A stretch of DNA of 45,795 nt from Lachnospiraceae bacterium (GTDB taxonomy: Bacteria > Bacillota > Clostridia > Lachnospirales > Lachnospiraceae), in assembly GCA_017936785.1 (NCBI GenBank), contig JAGBEV010000064.1, forward strand, positions 1-45,795, read 5' to 3'. Position numbers and translations under genes: made by a program. Of the stretch, positions 9,001-17,050 are shown piece by piece. Every line of letters begins with the position of its first letter. Positions within the stretch are counted from its first letter, which is position 1. The notes beneath the pieces are model-generated. The model was not told where the DNA came from and searched no databases. It saw only the letters and a program-made list of their open reading frames with translations.

Positions 9001-9622
9001 GACTGCAAGAGAAATCCGCCGGGAAGTAGGGCCGGATATTCCCATTATTATATTATCTGCCTATGATTGGAGCAGCGTGGAGGCAGAAGCGCGTCAGGCA
9101 GGAGTGAATGGCTTTATTTCCAAGCCTTTGTTCAGATCTAAGGTCGCATATTTATTTAAGCAGCTGGCAGGGAATGAAAATACAGAAGAGGGGCTTTCGG
9201 AAGAAGCTTTTACGGAACAGGATTTTCACGGAAAAAGGGTATTACTGGCAGAGGATAATGAATTAAACCGGGAGATTGCCCAAGAGATCATCGGAAGCAC
9301 AGGTGTTATTGTTGAAAGTGTTGTGGATGGGAAGCAGGCAGTGGAGAGGTTTCAGGAAACGGAGCCGGGATATTATGATCTGATCTTTATGGATATTCAG
9401 ATGCCGGTCATGAACGGCTACGAGGCAGCTAAGGCGATCCGGAAGACGGACCGGGCGGATGCCAGGAAGATTCCCATTATTGCCATGACAGCCAATGCCT
9501 TTGCGGAGGATGTGATCGCCAGCAGGAAGGCGGGAATGAACGAACATATAGCAAAACCACTGAATATTGAACAGCTTATGAAATGTATGAAGCACTGGTT
9601 CTCCAAAGGAAACAGCAAATAG
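6062..9622 (+). CDS. Soluble multi-PAS hybrid histidine kinase with two receiver domains
   Basis: The 1186-residue protein has no membrane segment. An N-terminal PAS-like region (about 1-110) contains a CHELWAGSCSNCPL Cys cluster; three or four further PAS-like repeats follow to about 660. The dimerisation domain has H680 in SHDIRTPMNAIIG. The ATPase domain (about 795-905) shows NILGNAVKYTPPGG, DNGIGM and GTGLGM. Two receiver domains follow, with phosphoacceptors D970 (LDWKMPDMDG) and D1111 (MDIQMPVMNG). No HPt domain is present, so the final phosphotransfer partner must be encoded elsewhere. Start is supported by AGGAAAGGA. The Cys cluster could sense redox state or bind metal. Its output is unknown; an AraC gene lies downstream. 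Confidence 0.92.
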   Translation: MEAKDYAVILDSMQTTGVYVIREDNHQFLYYNKRVKEVAPNIQPGMICHELWAGSCSNCPLLTIGDKKESRAINYDDPFGKAVDIVATRILWEESIPAFIITVTPHAETASYTYHKIIKADLAADSFQIIKMGREEWTGSDLGNTSLSQCFTQFIEEGYVYCNDVERFQKFTRLEYLQEELKQGKKMLVCTYRRKSPQGYRWNTMEIVPDFSYSEDNQTVMVYVKDVHDVYRKGLELEEINIQNQEIIRSLGEQNFAVYVIELNTGVANPVRVTENGEEADAGIQEWDSLLLKMVNEFYHPECREKALQNYSLGALRESWKKGEKKELLCRRMMNGSYHYVLTTAYFHENSTNSHYVIVAMQDVDERTRQEIRRTQNDKRMAAVMKSRYSVMNTVNLDTGVCERVYLNDADDSGRVHRGDYEHFIQKAVDEIVYEEDIDIFKSDLSLESLRKKAEGVENFLELICQYRIKGPSVIWVEEHVIFLRQDKAVLVNILGRDITKEKLKEAAAMKAKAERTNIIHSLSSLFFAAYYMDMESNTFRMVTQVDEVGEILGTEANCREGIRTYARHFVHPDDREEYLEKMDFQNLLDNLSEEHPVIAVEYRRIREEGDGFEENGWIRATAVLAETKNGKIRKALYVAQDVTEIKQKEEREHRILKDACDAANQANASKSEFLSRMSHDIRTPMNAIIGMTAIAGTHLDDRERVSDCLNKITVSSKHLLSLINEVLDMSKIESGKIDLEEEEFNLSDLIQNLLMIIRPSVQAKQHELELHIAKVEHEDVIGDSMRLQQVFVNILGNAVKYTPPGGRLEVEISEKPSKLYGYGCYVFVFRDNGIGMSEEYQKQIFEPFSRAEDSRVSKIEGTGLGMTIAMNIIHMMNGNISVESKLGEGSQFTVTVFLKQQNVTAPDMEQFVDLPVLVADDDMYACEAACMVLDEIGMKSQWVLSGREALKRVQEAHRTEEDFFAVILDWKMPDMDGIQTAREIRREVGPDIPIIILSAYDWSSVEAEARQAGVNGFISKPLFRSKVAYLFKQLAGNENTEEGLSEEAFTEQDFHGKRVLLAEDNELNREIAQEIIGSTGVIVESVVDGKQAVERFQETEPGYYDLIFMDIQMPVMNGYEAAKAIRKTDRADARKIPIIAMTANAFAEDVIASRKAGMNEHIAKPLNIEQLMKCMKHWFSKGNSK

Positions 9623-9650
9623 ACTGTTTATATCAGATAACAGCAAAAAT

Positions 9651-9700
9651 AAAAGCAGTACCTTACATTTGGGGGAATGTATAAGGTACTGCTTTTATTT
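9651..9700. terminator. Bidirectional terminator after the hybrid kinase
   Basis: AAAAGCAGTACCTTA (9651-9665) pairs with TAAGGTACTGCTTTTA (near 9682-9697) around a G-rich loop. A-rich and T-rich flanks let it work for the kinase gene on the plus strand and the miniprotein on the minus strand. Confidence 0.85.
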
Positions 9701-9707
9701 GGAAAAG

Positions 9708-9785
9708 TTACACACTGAAAACCATTGCTAATGTAGAAATACCTAAGAAGCCGATCACTGCAAATGCTAATCCGATATATTCCAT
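9708..9785 (-). CDS. 25-residue hydrophobic miniprotein
   Basis: The reading frame begins at ATG 9785, preceded by GGAGGA (9792-9797) at an ideal six-base distance, and ends with TAA at 9708-9710. The peptide (MEYIGLAFAVIGFLGIS...) is one predicted membrane helix of about 20 residues with an acidic Glu at position 2. It is followed directly by a strong terminator and has its own upstream TATAAT-like sequence. It is too short for automatic callers. Similar tiny single-helix proteins in Clostridia often go unannotated; the function is unknown. Confidence 0.65.
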   Translation of the reverse strand: MEYIGLAFAVIGFLGISTLAMVFSV

Positions 9786-9949
9786 AATGTTTCCTCCTTT
9801 TTGGTGGTGTACTTTTTAAGTTCACTTGTTATAATGTAATTATAGTGCATCAAAAACTTTCGTAAAATTACTATAGAGACAAGAAATGTAACTATACTGC
9901 CATATATAATGGAGTTTCTGACTGTCAGAGGAAAAGGCGGGAGAATCCA

Positions 9950-10855
9950 ATGAAAAACTTTCAGATTGATGATAAGATGCGGGAGATTCTGGATGATATT
10001 TTACCTGATTTTCCTTATGTCATCCATAAAGATGAAACTAAAAATTTTATTAGGGAATATGTTCCATGGCATTGGCATGAAGAGGTGGAATTTACATATG
10101 TTCTGGAAGGAACGCTAAAGGTCGGTTATAAAAACCGGATTATTATTTTAGAGCATGGAGATGGGGTGTTTACCAATTCCAATACCCTGCATACCATGTG
10201 TAATGGCGGGAAAAAGGGGAATAATGTAGTTTTTTATACCCAGATCATACAAAAGTCATTTCTCGGAGGAAGACCGGGCAGTATCTGGGAAAGGCGGTAT
10301 CTGCTTCCGCTTCTGGAAAACAGGGAGGTGGAATATTGCATTTTCCGTAACGGATGCCGGGAGGATGAGAAAATATTAGCAGGAATCAGAAGCTCTTCAG
10401 AGCTGGGATTGAAAAAGCCATGGGGATATGAATTTGAACTTCGAAACATTTTGTCCGGAGTATGGATTGAATTGTGTCATAAATACGATATTATAAATGC
10501 CTCCGGTTGGAAAGAGAATGATGAGGAAGATCAGCGGATCAAGAAAATGATGGGCTTTATTCAGGAAAATTATGATCAGTCCATACATGTAGAGCAAATT
10601 GCCAAAGCTGCTGATGTCAGTGCCAGAGAGTGTTTTCGGTGTTTTGAACGGAATTTGTCTATGACGCCATTCCATTATCTGATGCAGTACCGCGTTTTAG
10701 AAGCGGCAGACCGTTTAATCCGCAGCAATAGCAGCATAACGGAGATCGGATTGGAATGTGGTTTTCAGTCCAACAGTTATTTTACTAAGATATTTAAGCA
10801 GTATATGAATTGTACACCATCCCAATACCGGAAGATAAAAGTTAATGGAAAATAA
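9950..10855 (+). CDS. AraC family transcriptional regulator with N-terminal cupin
   Basis: The 301-residue protein has a cupin-like sensor domain (about 30-160; WHWHEEVEFTYVLEG and HGDGVFTNSNTLH) and a C-terminal pair of helix-turn-helix motifs (about 195-298) ending in the AraC signature GLECGFQSNSYFTKIFKQY. Such regulators typically sense a sugar or a related small ligand. No sugar-uptake genes are adjacent, so the target is likely elsewhere. The spacing to the upstream miniprotein gene leaves room for divergent control. Start is supported by GGCGGGAGAAT before the ATG. Confidence 0.9.
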   Translation: MKNFQIDDKMREILDDILPDFPYVIHKDETKNFIREYVPWHWHEEVEFTYVLEGTLKVGYKNRIIILEHGDGVFTNSNTLHTMCNGGKKGNNVVFYTQIIQKSFLGGRPGSIWERRYLLPLLENREVEYCIFRNGCREDEKILAGIRSSSELGLKKPWGYEFELRNILSGVWIELCHKYDIINASGWKENDEEDQRIKKMMGFIQENYDQSIHVEQIAKAADVSARECFRCFERNLSMTPFHYLMQYRVLEAADRLIRSNSSITEIGLECGFQSNSYFTKIFKQYMNCTPSQYRKIKVNGK

Positions 10856-10912
10856 AACTATAGAGTATAATATTAGAATGTGAAAGTGAGAAGATATATA
10901 CGGATCTCAGGG

Positions 10913-10952
10913 AGGTGCCCGTCCTGCCAGTGGTGGCAGGGCGGGCACCTTT
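10913..10952. terminator. GC-rich hairpin terminator
   Basis: A 17-bp stem (10913-10929 with 10934-10950, one G-U pair) with a four-base loop lies between the AraC gene and the converging alanine-rich gene. Only three T follow on the plus strand and there is no T-run on the minus side, so termination may be partial. Confidence 0.65.
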
Positions 10953-10977
10953 AGAAATATGTGAGTTTGGGAGCAAG

Positions 10978-11544
10978 CTATTTTGCAGGGGCAGCAGCCC
11001 TTAATCTGGCGATCACTGCAGCAACATTTGCGTCAGCGATAGCCTGATTGTCTGCCTTGGCTTTTTCGGCAGCAGCCAAAGTGGCAGCTACGGCAGCCTG
11101 CTGGGCAGCAACCTTCTCAGCATTTGCAGCTTCTACAGCAGCTTTATTCTGAGCGGCAATTGCTTCATTGTTTGCTTTTGTCTTTTCGGCAGCAGTCTCA
11201 GTAGCAGCTACAGCAGTTTTCTGAGCAGCAACCTTCTCAGCATTTGCAGCTTCTACGGCAGCTTTGTTTTGTGCGGCAATTGCCTCATTGTTTGCTTTTA
11301 CTTTGTCTGCAAGAGCCTGTGCAGCGGCTGCAGCAGCCTGCTGGGCAGCAACTCTTTGTGCATTGGCAGTTTCTACTGCGGCCTTGTTCTGGGCAGCAAT
11401 AGCACTGTTATGTGCATTTTGTGCAGATTGGAGCTGTGCGATTTCTTCCTGTACTCCTGCGTTTACAGGAACGGATGTTACAGCGATTCCGGCAGCAACA
11501 GCCAGAGCCATTACAGCGCCGAGTTTTGTCTTTCTTTTCATCAT
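10978..11544 (-). CDS. Secreted alanine-rich 40-residue repeat protein
   Basis: A signal peptide (basic start, AVMALAVAAGIAVTS core, likely cleavage after VNA) is followed by three tandem 40-residue repeats and a partial fourth. Each repeat reads roughly IAAQNKAAVEAANAEKVAAQ plus an Ala/Lys/Thr half. The composition is almost entirely Ala, Lys, Gln, Glu and Asn, so a long extracellular alpha-helix or coiled coil is expected. No anchor (LPXTG, lipobox) or enzymatic domain is present. AAAGGGG (11554-11560) is nine bases before the ATG at 11544, which is preferred; the ATG at 11550 would be only three bases away. The role may be structural or adhesive, but this is not shown. Confidence 0.75.
   Translation of the reverse strand: MMKRKTKLGAVMALAVAAGIAVTSVPVNAGVQEEIAQLQSAQNAHNSAIAAQNKAAVETANAQRVAAQQAAAAAAQALADKVKANNEAIAAQNKAAVEAANAEKVAAQKTAVAATETAAEKTKANNEAIAAQNKAAVEAANAEKVAAQQAAVAATLAAAEKAKADNQAIADANVAAVIARLRAAAPAK
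11053..11412 (-). repeat. Three tandem 120-bp coding repeats
   Basis: Units at 11293-11412, 11173-11292 and 11053-11172 encode the 40-residue repeats of the alanine-rich protein. The second and third units are nearly identical in protein sequence. Such repeats can expand or contract by slippage or recombination. Confidence 0.85.
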
Positions 11545-11729
11545 GTTCATTTTCCCCTTTCTAAGAGATTTGATTTTTTCTTGATATCTTTCGATGTACT
11601 TTTGTGATCATAAGCCCACACGGAATGTAAGGACCTATATAGAAAATTATATTTCGATCAGAAAGGAGAATCTACCACTTTGGGTCGGCAGAAGCGACAC
11701 TGTCAGTTGCATAAGAATAGATATCAGCA

Positions 11730-12620
11730 TTATTCCAAAGGTACCGGCCCTGCCAGTAATTCCCTTGTTACATACAGGCTCATGTCAGGTCTTGTGGCAA
11801 GAGTCCATTTTATCAATCTAATCTGTTTGTGCTCGATTTCCAGGCAGGTAATGCAGCGGGGGTGTACACAGCTTCCGCTGTTGTAATAATAAGTATCTTC
11901 TTCTGACAGGGCAGGGCGGTGAGTGTGCCCTGTGATCAGAATATGGTCCTCCTGTTTTGCCCAGTGGTGAAGGCGTTCTTCTGTTTTGCGTTTTCTGGTA
12001 TAGTTTTTTGCCGCACTTGTGGGATCTAAAACGCCATAATGTTCCAAGGGTTTCCAGAGGTACCTTACCAGAAAACAGTTCAGGCGCCAAAGGGTGGAAT
12101 TGAACAGATCGACCTGGTGCCCATGAGTCAGATATACATCTCTGGAGTCAGGAGTGTTGTTTTCCAAAATTATGCCGGAATGAAAAACCATATCGGGCAG
12201 AAGAGGTTTGTTTTCCCAATGGGGATTGGTACCGCAGCAGCAGGGATAGGTACTGCAGCTTTTTGATGTGTAGTGTTTATTTTTTTTGATCATATCATGA
12301 TTACCGTAAAGCATATAAAGGCGGTTCTGTTTTTGAAAAAGGGAGAGCAGCCAGAACACATTGCCGTGTGCTTCTATGATCTGTCCCATACTGCGGTTTT
12401 CCCACAATTCATCTCCATCGCCTAATTCAATATAGGTATATCCCATTTTGTAATAGTGCTGCAGGGCGGCAAAATACAGATTCTGGTTTTTCAGAAAGTT
12501 GTCGTTGGTAGTGCCTGTGCCCCGGTGGCAGTCACTGATCAGGATATATTTGGAGCAGTTATCGAGAGGGAGCCTTAAGGCTCCCTCAAAGGATTTGGAA
12601 AGACGGGAATAATAGCCCAT
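11730..12620 (-). CDS. Calcineurin-like metallophosphoesterase
   Basis: With the start at 12620 the product has 296 residues; AGAGGG lies upstream, within the last codons of the preceding gene. Metal-binding motifs appear in order: SDCHRGT (D-x-H), LGDGDE (GD), YGNHDM (GNHD) and TGHTHRP (GHTH), the full set for a dinuclear metallophosphoesterase. A CSTYPCCCG Cys cluster sits in a central insertion. The substrate cannot be read from the sequence. It is translationally coupled to the DUF4474 gene upstream (four-base gap). Confidence 0.88.
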   Translation of the reverse strand: MGYYSRLSKSFEGALRLPLDNCSKYILISDCHRGTGTTNDNFLKNQNLYFAALQHYYKMGYTYIELGDGDELWENRSMGQIIEAHGNVFWLLSLFQKQNRLYMLYGNHDMIKKNKHYTSKSCSTYPCCCGTNPHWENKPLLPDMVFHSGIILENNTPDSRDVYLTHGHQVDLFNSTLWRLNCFLVRYLWKPLEHYGVLDPTSAAKNYTRKRKTEERLHHWAKQEDHILITGHTHRPALSEEDTYYYNSGSCVHPRCITCLEIEHKQIRLIKWTLATRPDMSLYVTRELLAGPVPLE

Positions 12621-12624
12621 AAAT

Positions 12625-13518
12625 TTACCCTCTCTTTGGTTTTTGTTTTTTATATTTTCTGATACGGAGCATTTTGCGGAAGGCAAAAGGCAGATAGAAG
12701 TACAAATAGAGAAGTCTGTCAATGGAAAGACAGAAAGCCCTTGTAACAAATAAATACACTTTACACCAGAAACGGTTCATACACTGGGCAATGTGGATTC
12801 CCAGTCTTTTGAAAATGCCCCGTTTGCAGTTACGGCCTGTAAAGGTAAAAGTAACTGTATTGCAGCAGAGACGGATTTCTCTTTCATGGCAGCCGGCTTT
12901 GATCAATCCCTGAATAAATGCCTCTGCCATATCAGGAGTCTCTAAAGTGACGGAAGCACCCATGGACAGATCGGAGGGCTGGGAAAAGCATCCCATGGAA
13001 AATGCCGTAAGCCACCAATGTTTTTCACACAGATGGGCGAGCATTTTTTGATTTCGGAAAAGGTTAAAAGAGAGCTTTAGCATATCCTTGTTTTCTGCGC
13101 ATTGAAAAAGTGTGCGTGAAAGCTCATCTTCGTCCAGTATGCGGTCAGCATAATATACGCCGATCTCACAGCCTGTATTGATGCCGTATTGTCCCTTCCA
13201 AAATTCGATCATCCAGGTTCTGCCCTGATAGTTGAAATAAACAGGCAGGCAGTCAAAGATCATATTGAAGTGGGAAGCGGCTTTATCATAAAGGGTACAA
13301 TAACCGAATTCCCTCTGCCAGGCATCAATACGGGAAGTAAAGATATCCTGGGAGAGTATATAAGAATAACCGAAGGGTTCAATGATCTCATTTAAAATGC
13401 GGCATTTTTCATCCATACACATGGAGCAGACTTTCCTGATGATCCTCTTTCTGCGCCAGTGATTGACGCATACAAAGAAAAGAAGTACCAGAAAAAAGAT
13501 ACCGAAAAATAAATACAT
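12625..13518 (-). CDS. DUF4474 domain membrane-anchored protein
   Basis: This 297-residue protein has a single N-terminal membrane helix (residues 2-18) followed by a basic segment. The central part, with DIFTSRIDAWQREFGY and MIEFWKGQYGINTGCEIG, matches my recollection of DUF4474, a family of unknown function in Clostridia. The C-terminal end is basic and hydrophobic and may lie on the membrane. Its operon partner is a metallophosphoesterase. AGGAAA precedes the ATG by eight bases. Confidence 0.75.
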   Translation of the reverse strand: MYLFFGIFFLVLLFFVCVNHWRRKRIIRKVCSMCMDEKCRILNEIIEPFGYSYILSQDIFTSRIDAWQREFGYCTLYDKAASHFNMIFDCLPVYFNYQGRTWMIEFWKGQYGINTGCEIGVYYADRILDEDELSRTLFQCAENKDMLKLSFNLFRNQKMLAHLCEKHWWLTAFSMGCFSQPSDLSMGASVTLETPDMAEAFIQGLIKAGCHEREIRLCCNTVTFTFTGRNCKRGIFKRLGIHIAQCMNRFWCKVYLFVTRAFCLSIDRLLYLYFYLPFAFRKMLRIRKYKKQKPKRG

Positions 13519-13676
13519 TAGCAGTTTCCTGATAAATTGTTTTGTTCTATCTTATGTATTTATGTCGAAAAAGGTGTTATGAGAGAGATTTGGAAATTTG
13601 AAGTGCAATCTCCATAAAAATAGTGTATATTAAAGTATATTTGTAAAAGATAAAAAGAAAAGGAACAGCACAGGTT

Positions 13677-15440
13677 ATGACGGAAAATAAAGAATATACA
13701 ACAAAAGAACTGTTAAGACGTTTTGTACCTTATTATAAACCCTATTGGAAAACCATGGTCTTTGATCTGTTTTGCGCATCGCTCACTACCATATGTGAAT
13801 TGGTTTTACCTCTTATTATGCGTTACATTACCAATCAGGCATTGGCGGAGGTTATGACGCTGACCGTGAGAACAGTGGGAATCCTGGGACTGATCTATTT
13901 GGGATTAAGGGTCCTTGACTGCCTGGCAAATTTTTATATGGCGGATATGGGTCATGTAATGGGAGCAAAAATCGAAACGGATATGCGCCGGGATGCCTAT
14001 GATCATCTGCAGCAGTTGTCCAATACCTATTATAACAATACCAAGGTTGGACAGATCATGGGAAGGATCACCAATGATCTGTTTGATGTAACGGAGTTTG
14101 CCCATCATTGTCCCGAGGAGTTTTTTATCGCTTTTGTCAAAGCATTGGGCGGTTTTATGATTTTGGGAAATATCAATCTTCTGCTGACGGTGATCATTTT
14201 CATTATTGTACCGGTTATGCTGTTTACCTGTATGGGCTTGAATAAGAGGATGAAAAAAGCCTTTGCAAAGCAGAGAAACCAGATCGGTGAACTGAATGCC
14301 CGCATTGAGGACAGTCTGTTGGGACAAAAGGTAGTAAAGGCATTTACCAATGAGGAAATGGAAAAGGAGAAGTTTGAAAAGGATAATCTTTTCTTTTTGA
14401 ATATTAAGAAAGAAACCTATGTGTATATGGCAGGCTTTCAGACTACAACCCGCTTCTTTGACGGCATTATGTATCTGGCAGTCATTCTGGCAGGAGGAAT
14501 TTTTCTGGTAAAGGGTCTGATACAGCCGGGCGATCTGGTGGCATATCTATTATATGTAACTACCCTGATCGCAACCATCCGCAGGATCATTGAGTTTGCG
14601 GAGCAGTTTCAGCGTGGGATGACCGGCATTGAACGGTTTTTACAGATCATGGATGCGGACATTGAAATATTTGATGAGCCTGATGCCGTAAAGGTAGATG
14701 GCTTAAAGGGAGATATCCGCTTTGAAGATGTGACATTTGAATATCCTGATGACCATAATCAGGTTTTTGAGCATTTAAATCTGTCTATCCATCCGGGAGA
14801 AAAGGTTGCGATTGTAGGACCATCAGGAGGAGGGAAAACCACTCTTTGTAATCTGATTCCCAGGTTTTATGATACTACCTGCGGAACTATAACCATAGAT
14901 GGCATGGATATCCGCAAAATTGCCCTAAAGAGCCTGAGAGGTAATATCGGAATGGTCCAGCAGGAGGTTTATCTGTTTTCCGGGACGGTTTATGAAAATA
15001 TTGCCTACGGCAGACCTGGAGCATCTAAGGAAGAGGTAATAGAGGCGGCAAAGAGAGCCGGGGCACATGAGTTCATCGAGGAATTAAAGGATGGTTATGA
15101 TACCTATGTGGGCGAAAGAGGCGTAAAGCTTTCCGGCGGACAGAAGCAGAGGATCAGCATTGCCAGGGTGTTCTTAAAGAACCCGTCCATTATTATTCTG
15201 GATGAGGCTACCAGCGCTCTTGACAATGAAAGTGAATTTGCGGTAGCAAAATCCTTAAATGCCCTTGCAGAGGGAAGAACTACTCTGACCATTGCCCATC
15301 GGTTATCCAGTATCCAGAATGCTGACAGAATCCTGGTCTTAACCCAGGAGGGCATTGTAGAGGAGGGCAGTCATCAGGAACTGATGGAAGCAAAAGGAAT
15401 CTACTACCGCTATTATATGGCAGCAAGTGAAATCCGATAA
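13677..15440 (+). CDS. ABC exporter half-transporter (MsbA/multidrug type)
   Basis: The 587-residue protein fuses a six-helix type-1 exporter membrane domain (about 15-310) with a nucleotide-binding domain. The Walker A is GPSGGGKTT near residue 383, the signature is LSGGQKQR and Walker B with the D-loop is IIILDEATSALD; the H-loop is AHRLSS. It functions as a homodimer or heterodimer at the cytoplasmic membrane. No second half-transporter is adjacent, so a homodimer is more likely. Its substrate (drug, lipid or peptide) is not indicated. A Shine-Dalgarno AAAGGAA lies about 12 bases upstream, slightly far. Confidence 0.9.
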   Translation: MTENKEYTTKELLRRFVPYYKPYWKTMVFDLFCASLTTICELVLPLIMRYITNQALAEVMTLTVRTVGILGLIYLGLRVLDCLANFYMADMGHVMGAKIETDMRRDAYDHLQQLSNTYYNNTKVGQIMGRITNDLFDVTEFAHHCPEEFFIAFVKALGGFMILGNINLLLTVIIFIIVPVMLFTCMGLNKRMKKAFAKQRNQIGELNARIEDSLLGQKVVKAFTNEEMEKEKFEKDNLFFLNIKKETYVYMAGFQTTTRFFDGIMYLAVILAGGIFLVKGLIQPGDLVAYLLYVTTLIATIRRIIEFAEQFQRGMTGIERFLQIMDADIEIFDEPDAVKVDGLKGDIRFEDVTFEYPDDHNQVFEHLNLSIHPGEKVAIVGPSGGGKTTLCNLIPRFYDTTCGTITIDGMDIRKIALKSLRGNIGMVQQEVYLFSGTVYENIAYGRPGASKEEVIEAAKRAGAHEFIEELKDGYDTYVGERGVKLSGGQKQRISIARVFLKNPSIIILDEATSALDNESEFAVAKSLNALAEGRTTLTIAHRLSSIQNADRILVLTQEGIVEEGSHQELMEAKGIYYRYYMAASEIR

Positions 15441-15467
15441 CGGTCCGGTATGTTCAGAGGTGGAAAA

Positions 15468-16040
15468 TCAGCAGGTACAGCCGCCTCGTAAAAGCGTCTG
15501 CATTTCCATAACTCCCTTTTTCTGAGAGGAAATGATGGCATTTAGTATGGGGATTAATTCCGGGCAGATATCATATTGCAGCGTCGTTTCACTCATTTTG
15601 ATGGCGCCTTCGTGATGAGGGATCATTTCACGCATAAAGTTTTGGTTGATATTGTTGTTACTGTCGGCATTTTTCATTTCTGAGAACATTGTCTGCATAA
15701 TGCAGTCCATTTTCTGCTGATACTGCCATACGTTTCTTTCACAGTTTTGCGTTTTTTTGCAGGAACACAGGATCTTTTCCATATCAGCGATACTTTTTGT
15801 CTGTTCCTCAATGATGCCCAGAGCAATATTCTGTAATGGAATGTCAGTGGTATATTGCAGGAGATTGCGGGACATTTCAATGGCAGCCCTGTGATGAGGG
15901 ATCATCTGGACCATAAAGTTATAAGAAATACTGTCTGTAAGCCGGGCTTCTGTCATGCCGTGGATCATTTTATCCAAAATACAGCGGAAGGTTTTTAAAT
16001 ATTCCTTTGTAACAATACTTAATTGGCAGTTGTCATTCAT
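15468..16040 (-). CDS. Tandem DUF305 protein
   Basis: The 190-residue protein contains two copies of the ferritin-like DUF305 signature: FMVQMIPHHRAAIEMS near residue 45 and FMREMIPHHEGAIKMS near residue 140. The adjacent His pairs probably bind metal. It lacks a signal peptide, unlike many exported DUF305 proteins, and ends in Cys-Thr-Cys with a further CSCKK motif in the middle, so additional thiol metal ligands are possible. Function of the family is not firmly known; copper or other metal binding is suggested. Start is supported by AAAGGGTG. Confidence 0.85.
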   Translation of the reverse strand: MNDNCQLSIVTKEYLKTFRCILDKMIHGMTEARLTDSISYNFMVQMIPHHRAAIEMSRNLLQYTTDIPLQNIALGIIEEQTKSIADMEKILCSCKKTQNCERNVWQYQQKMDCIMQTMFSEMKNADSNNNINQNFMREMIPHHEGAIKMSETTLQYDICPELIPILNAIISSQKKGVMEMQTLLRGGCTC

Positions 16041-16127
16041 AGTACACCCTTTGTAGTTATCTGAAACATTTTACATTATTATATGTATGAAAGACGGCAA
16101 AGTGCAGACCGGAGATATCTGCAACCT

Positions 16128-16155
16128 TTGAAATCAATAAATCGTGTTATATAAA
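16128..16155 (+). promoter_or_regulatory. Sigma-A promoter of the lipoprotein gene
   Basis: TTGAAA (16128-16133), 16-bp spacer, TATAAA (16150-16155), about 33 bases before the lipoprotein start. Confidence 0.5.
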
Positions 16156-16187
16156 AGTAAATTTATTATTTTGGGAGGTTCAATGAT

Positions 16188-16934
16188 ATGAAAAAAAGAT
16201 TTTGGAGTCTTTTGCTGGTGGGGATGCTGTTTAGTATTTTTATGACCGGATGCAAAGAAAACCGTACGAAAGCAGAAGAGACCTATGCAGGGACCATAGA
16301 AAGAGAAAATCTGGAGTATTACTATTACTCAAGCGGTTCATCATCCGTATGCGAAAAATTTATGATTTATCAATATGATGATCAATTTATTTTTGCGGCA
16401 GATTATTTTGATTGCGGAGAGGGGCTTTTAGAAACGTATCCTTTGACAGAGGAACAGGTGGAGAGAGTTGTAGAGGAAGTAAATTCTGTTTCCCCGGCTG
16501 AGGCTTTTTCTGCTGAGGAAAAATCGGACGAAGAAATGCCGGATGGCGGAAGCAGAAGCTATGGAATTCTGATGGTTGATGGTGTTAGTTATAAGGTAGG
16601 GAAAATAGATTTTGAAGGAATAGGAATAGAAGTAAAAGACGCTGCTGAAATGGAATATCCTGGAGATATGGAGGATTCCTTTGAAATTGACGGATTTAAA
16701 GATCTTCAGGAATCTGATCAATGGAAAAGAAAAGAACTGTCCTCTGGTATGTTGGTATTTGCCGGAGCCGTGAAAGAGCAGGCAGAGGCACAGACAGGCG
16801 CTGTAATGGATGGAATGGCCATCGGTGAACTGGGGGAGGAAGATTTAACAGTAAAACTCCATACAAAAGAGGATGAATGGTATATTGCAACGGTTACCTA
16901 TAGAGGCTATGTTGCAGATATCGTAAAAGAATAG
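16188..16934 (+). CDS. Lipoprotein of unknown function
   Basis: The 248-residue product begins with a lipoprotein signal (MKKRF..., hydrophobic core, lipobox MTGC with cysteine at residue 22). The mature part is acidic and Tyr/Glu-rich without a recognisable domain. It is followed after 116 bases by the ABC cassette at 17051 and may share its transcript, because no terminator is seen between them. GGGAGG precedes the start by eight bases. Confidence 0.75.
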   Translation: MKKRFWSLLLVGMLFSIFMTGCKENRTKAEETYAGTIERENLEYYYYSSGSSSVCEKFMIYQYDDQFIFAADYFDCGEGLLETYPLTEEQVERVVEEVNSVSPAEAFSAEEKSDEEMPDGGSRSYGILMVDGVSYKVGKIDFEGIGIEVKDAAEMEYPGDMEDSFEIDGFKDLQESDQWKRKELSSGMLVFAGAVKEQAEAQTGAVMDGMAIGELGEEDLTVKLHTKEDEWYIATVTYRGYVADIVKE

Positions 16935-17050
16935 CCGGGTTCTGTCATAAAAGCATGTACAAAAGCTGCAGCCTGAAAAGACCGGAGATGTATCTGACCA
17001 AAACAGAGGAAAATTGTATGGAAATATGAAAAAAGGAAACATTGCAGACT

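Noticed and set aside
11264-11607. Two 106- and 112-codon frames on the plus strand
   Set aside because: They are the antisense of the alanine-rich repeat gene; the Cys/Ala/Ser-rich sequence is the complement of the repeats.
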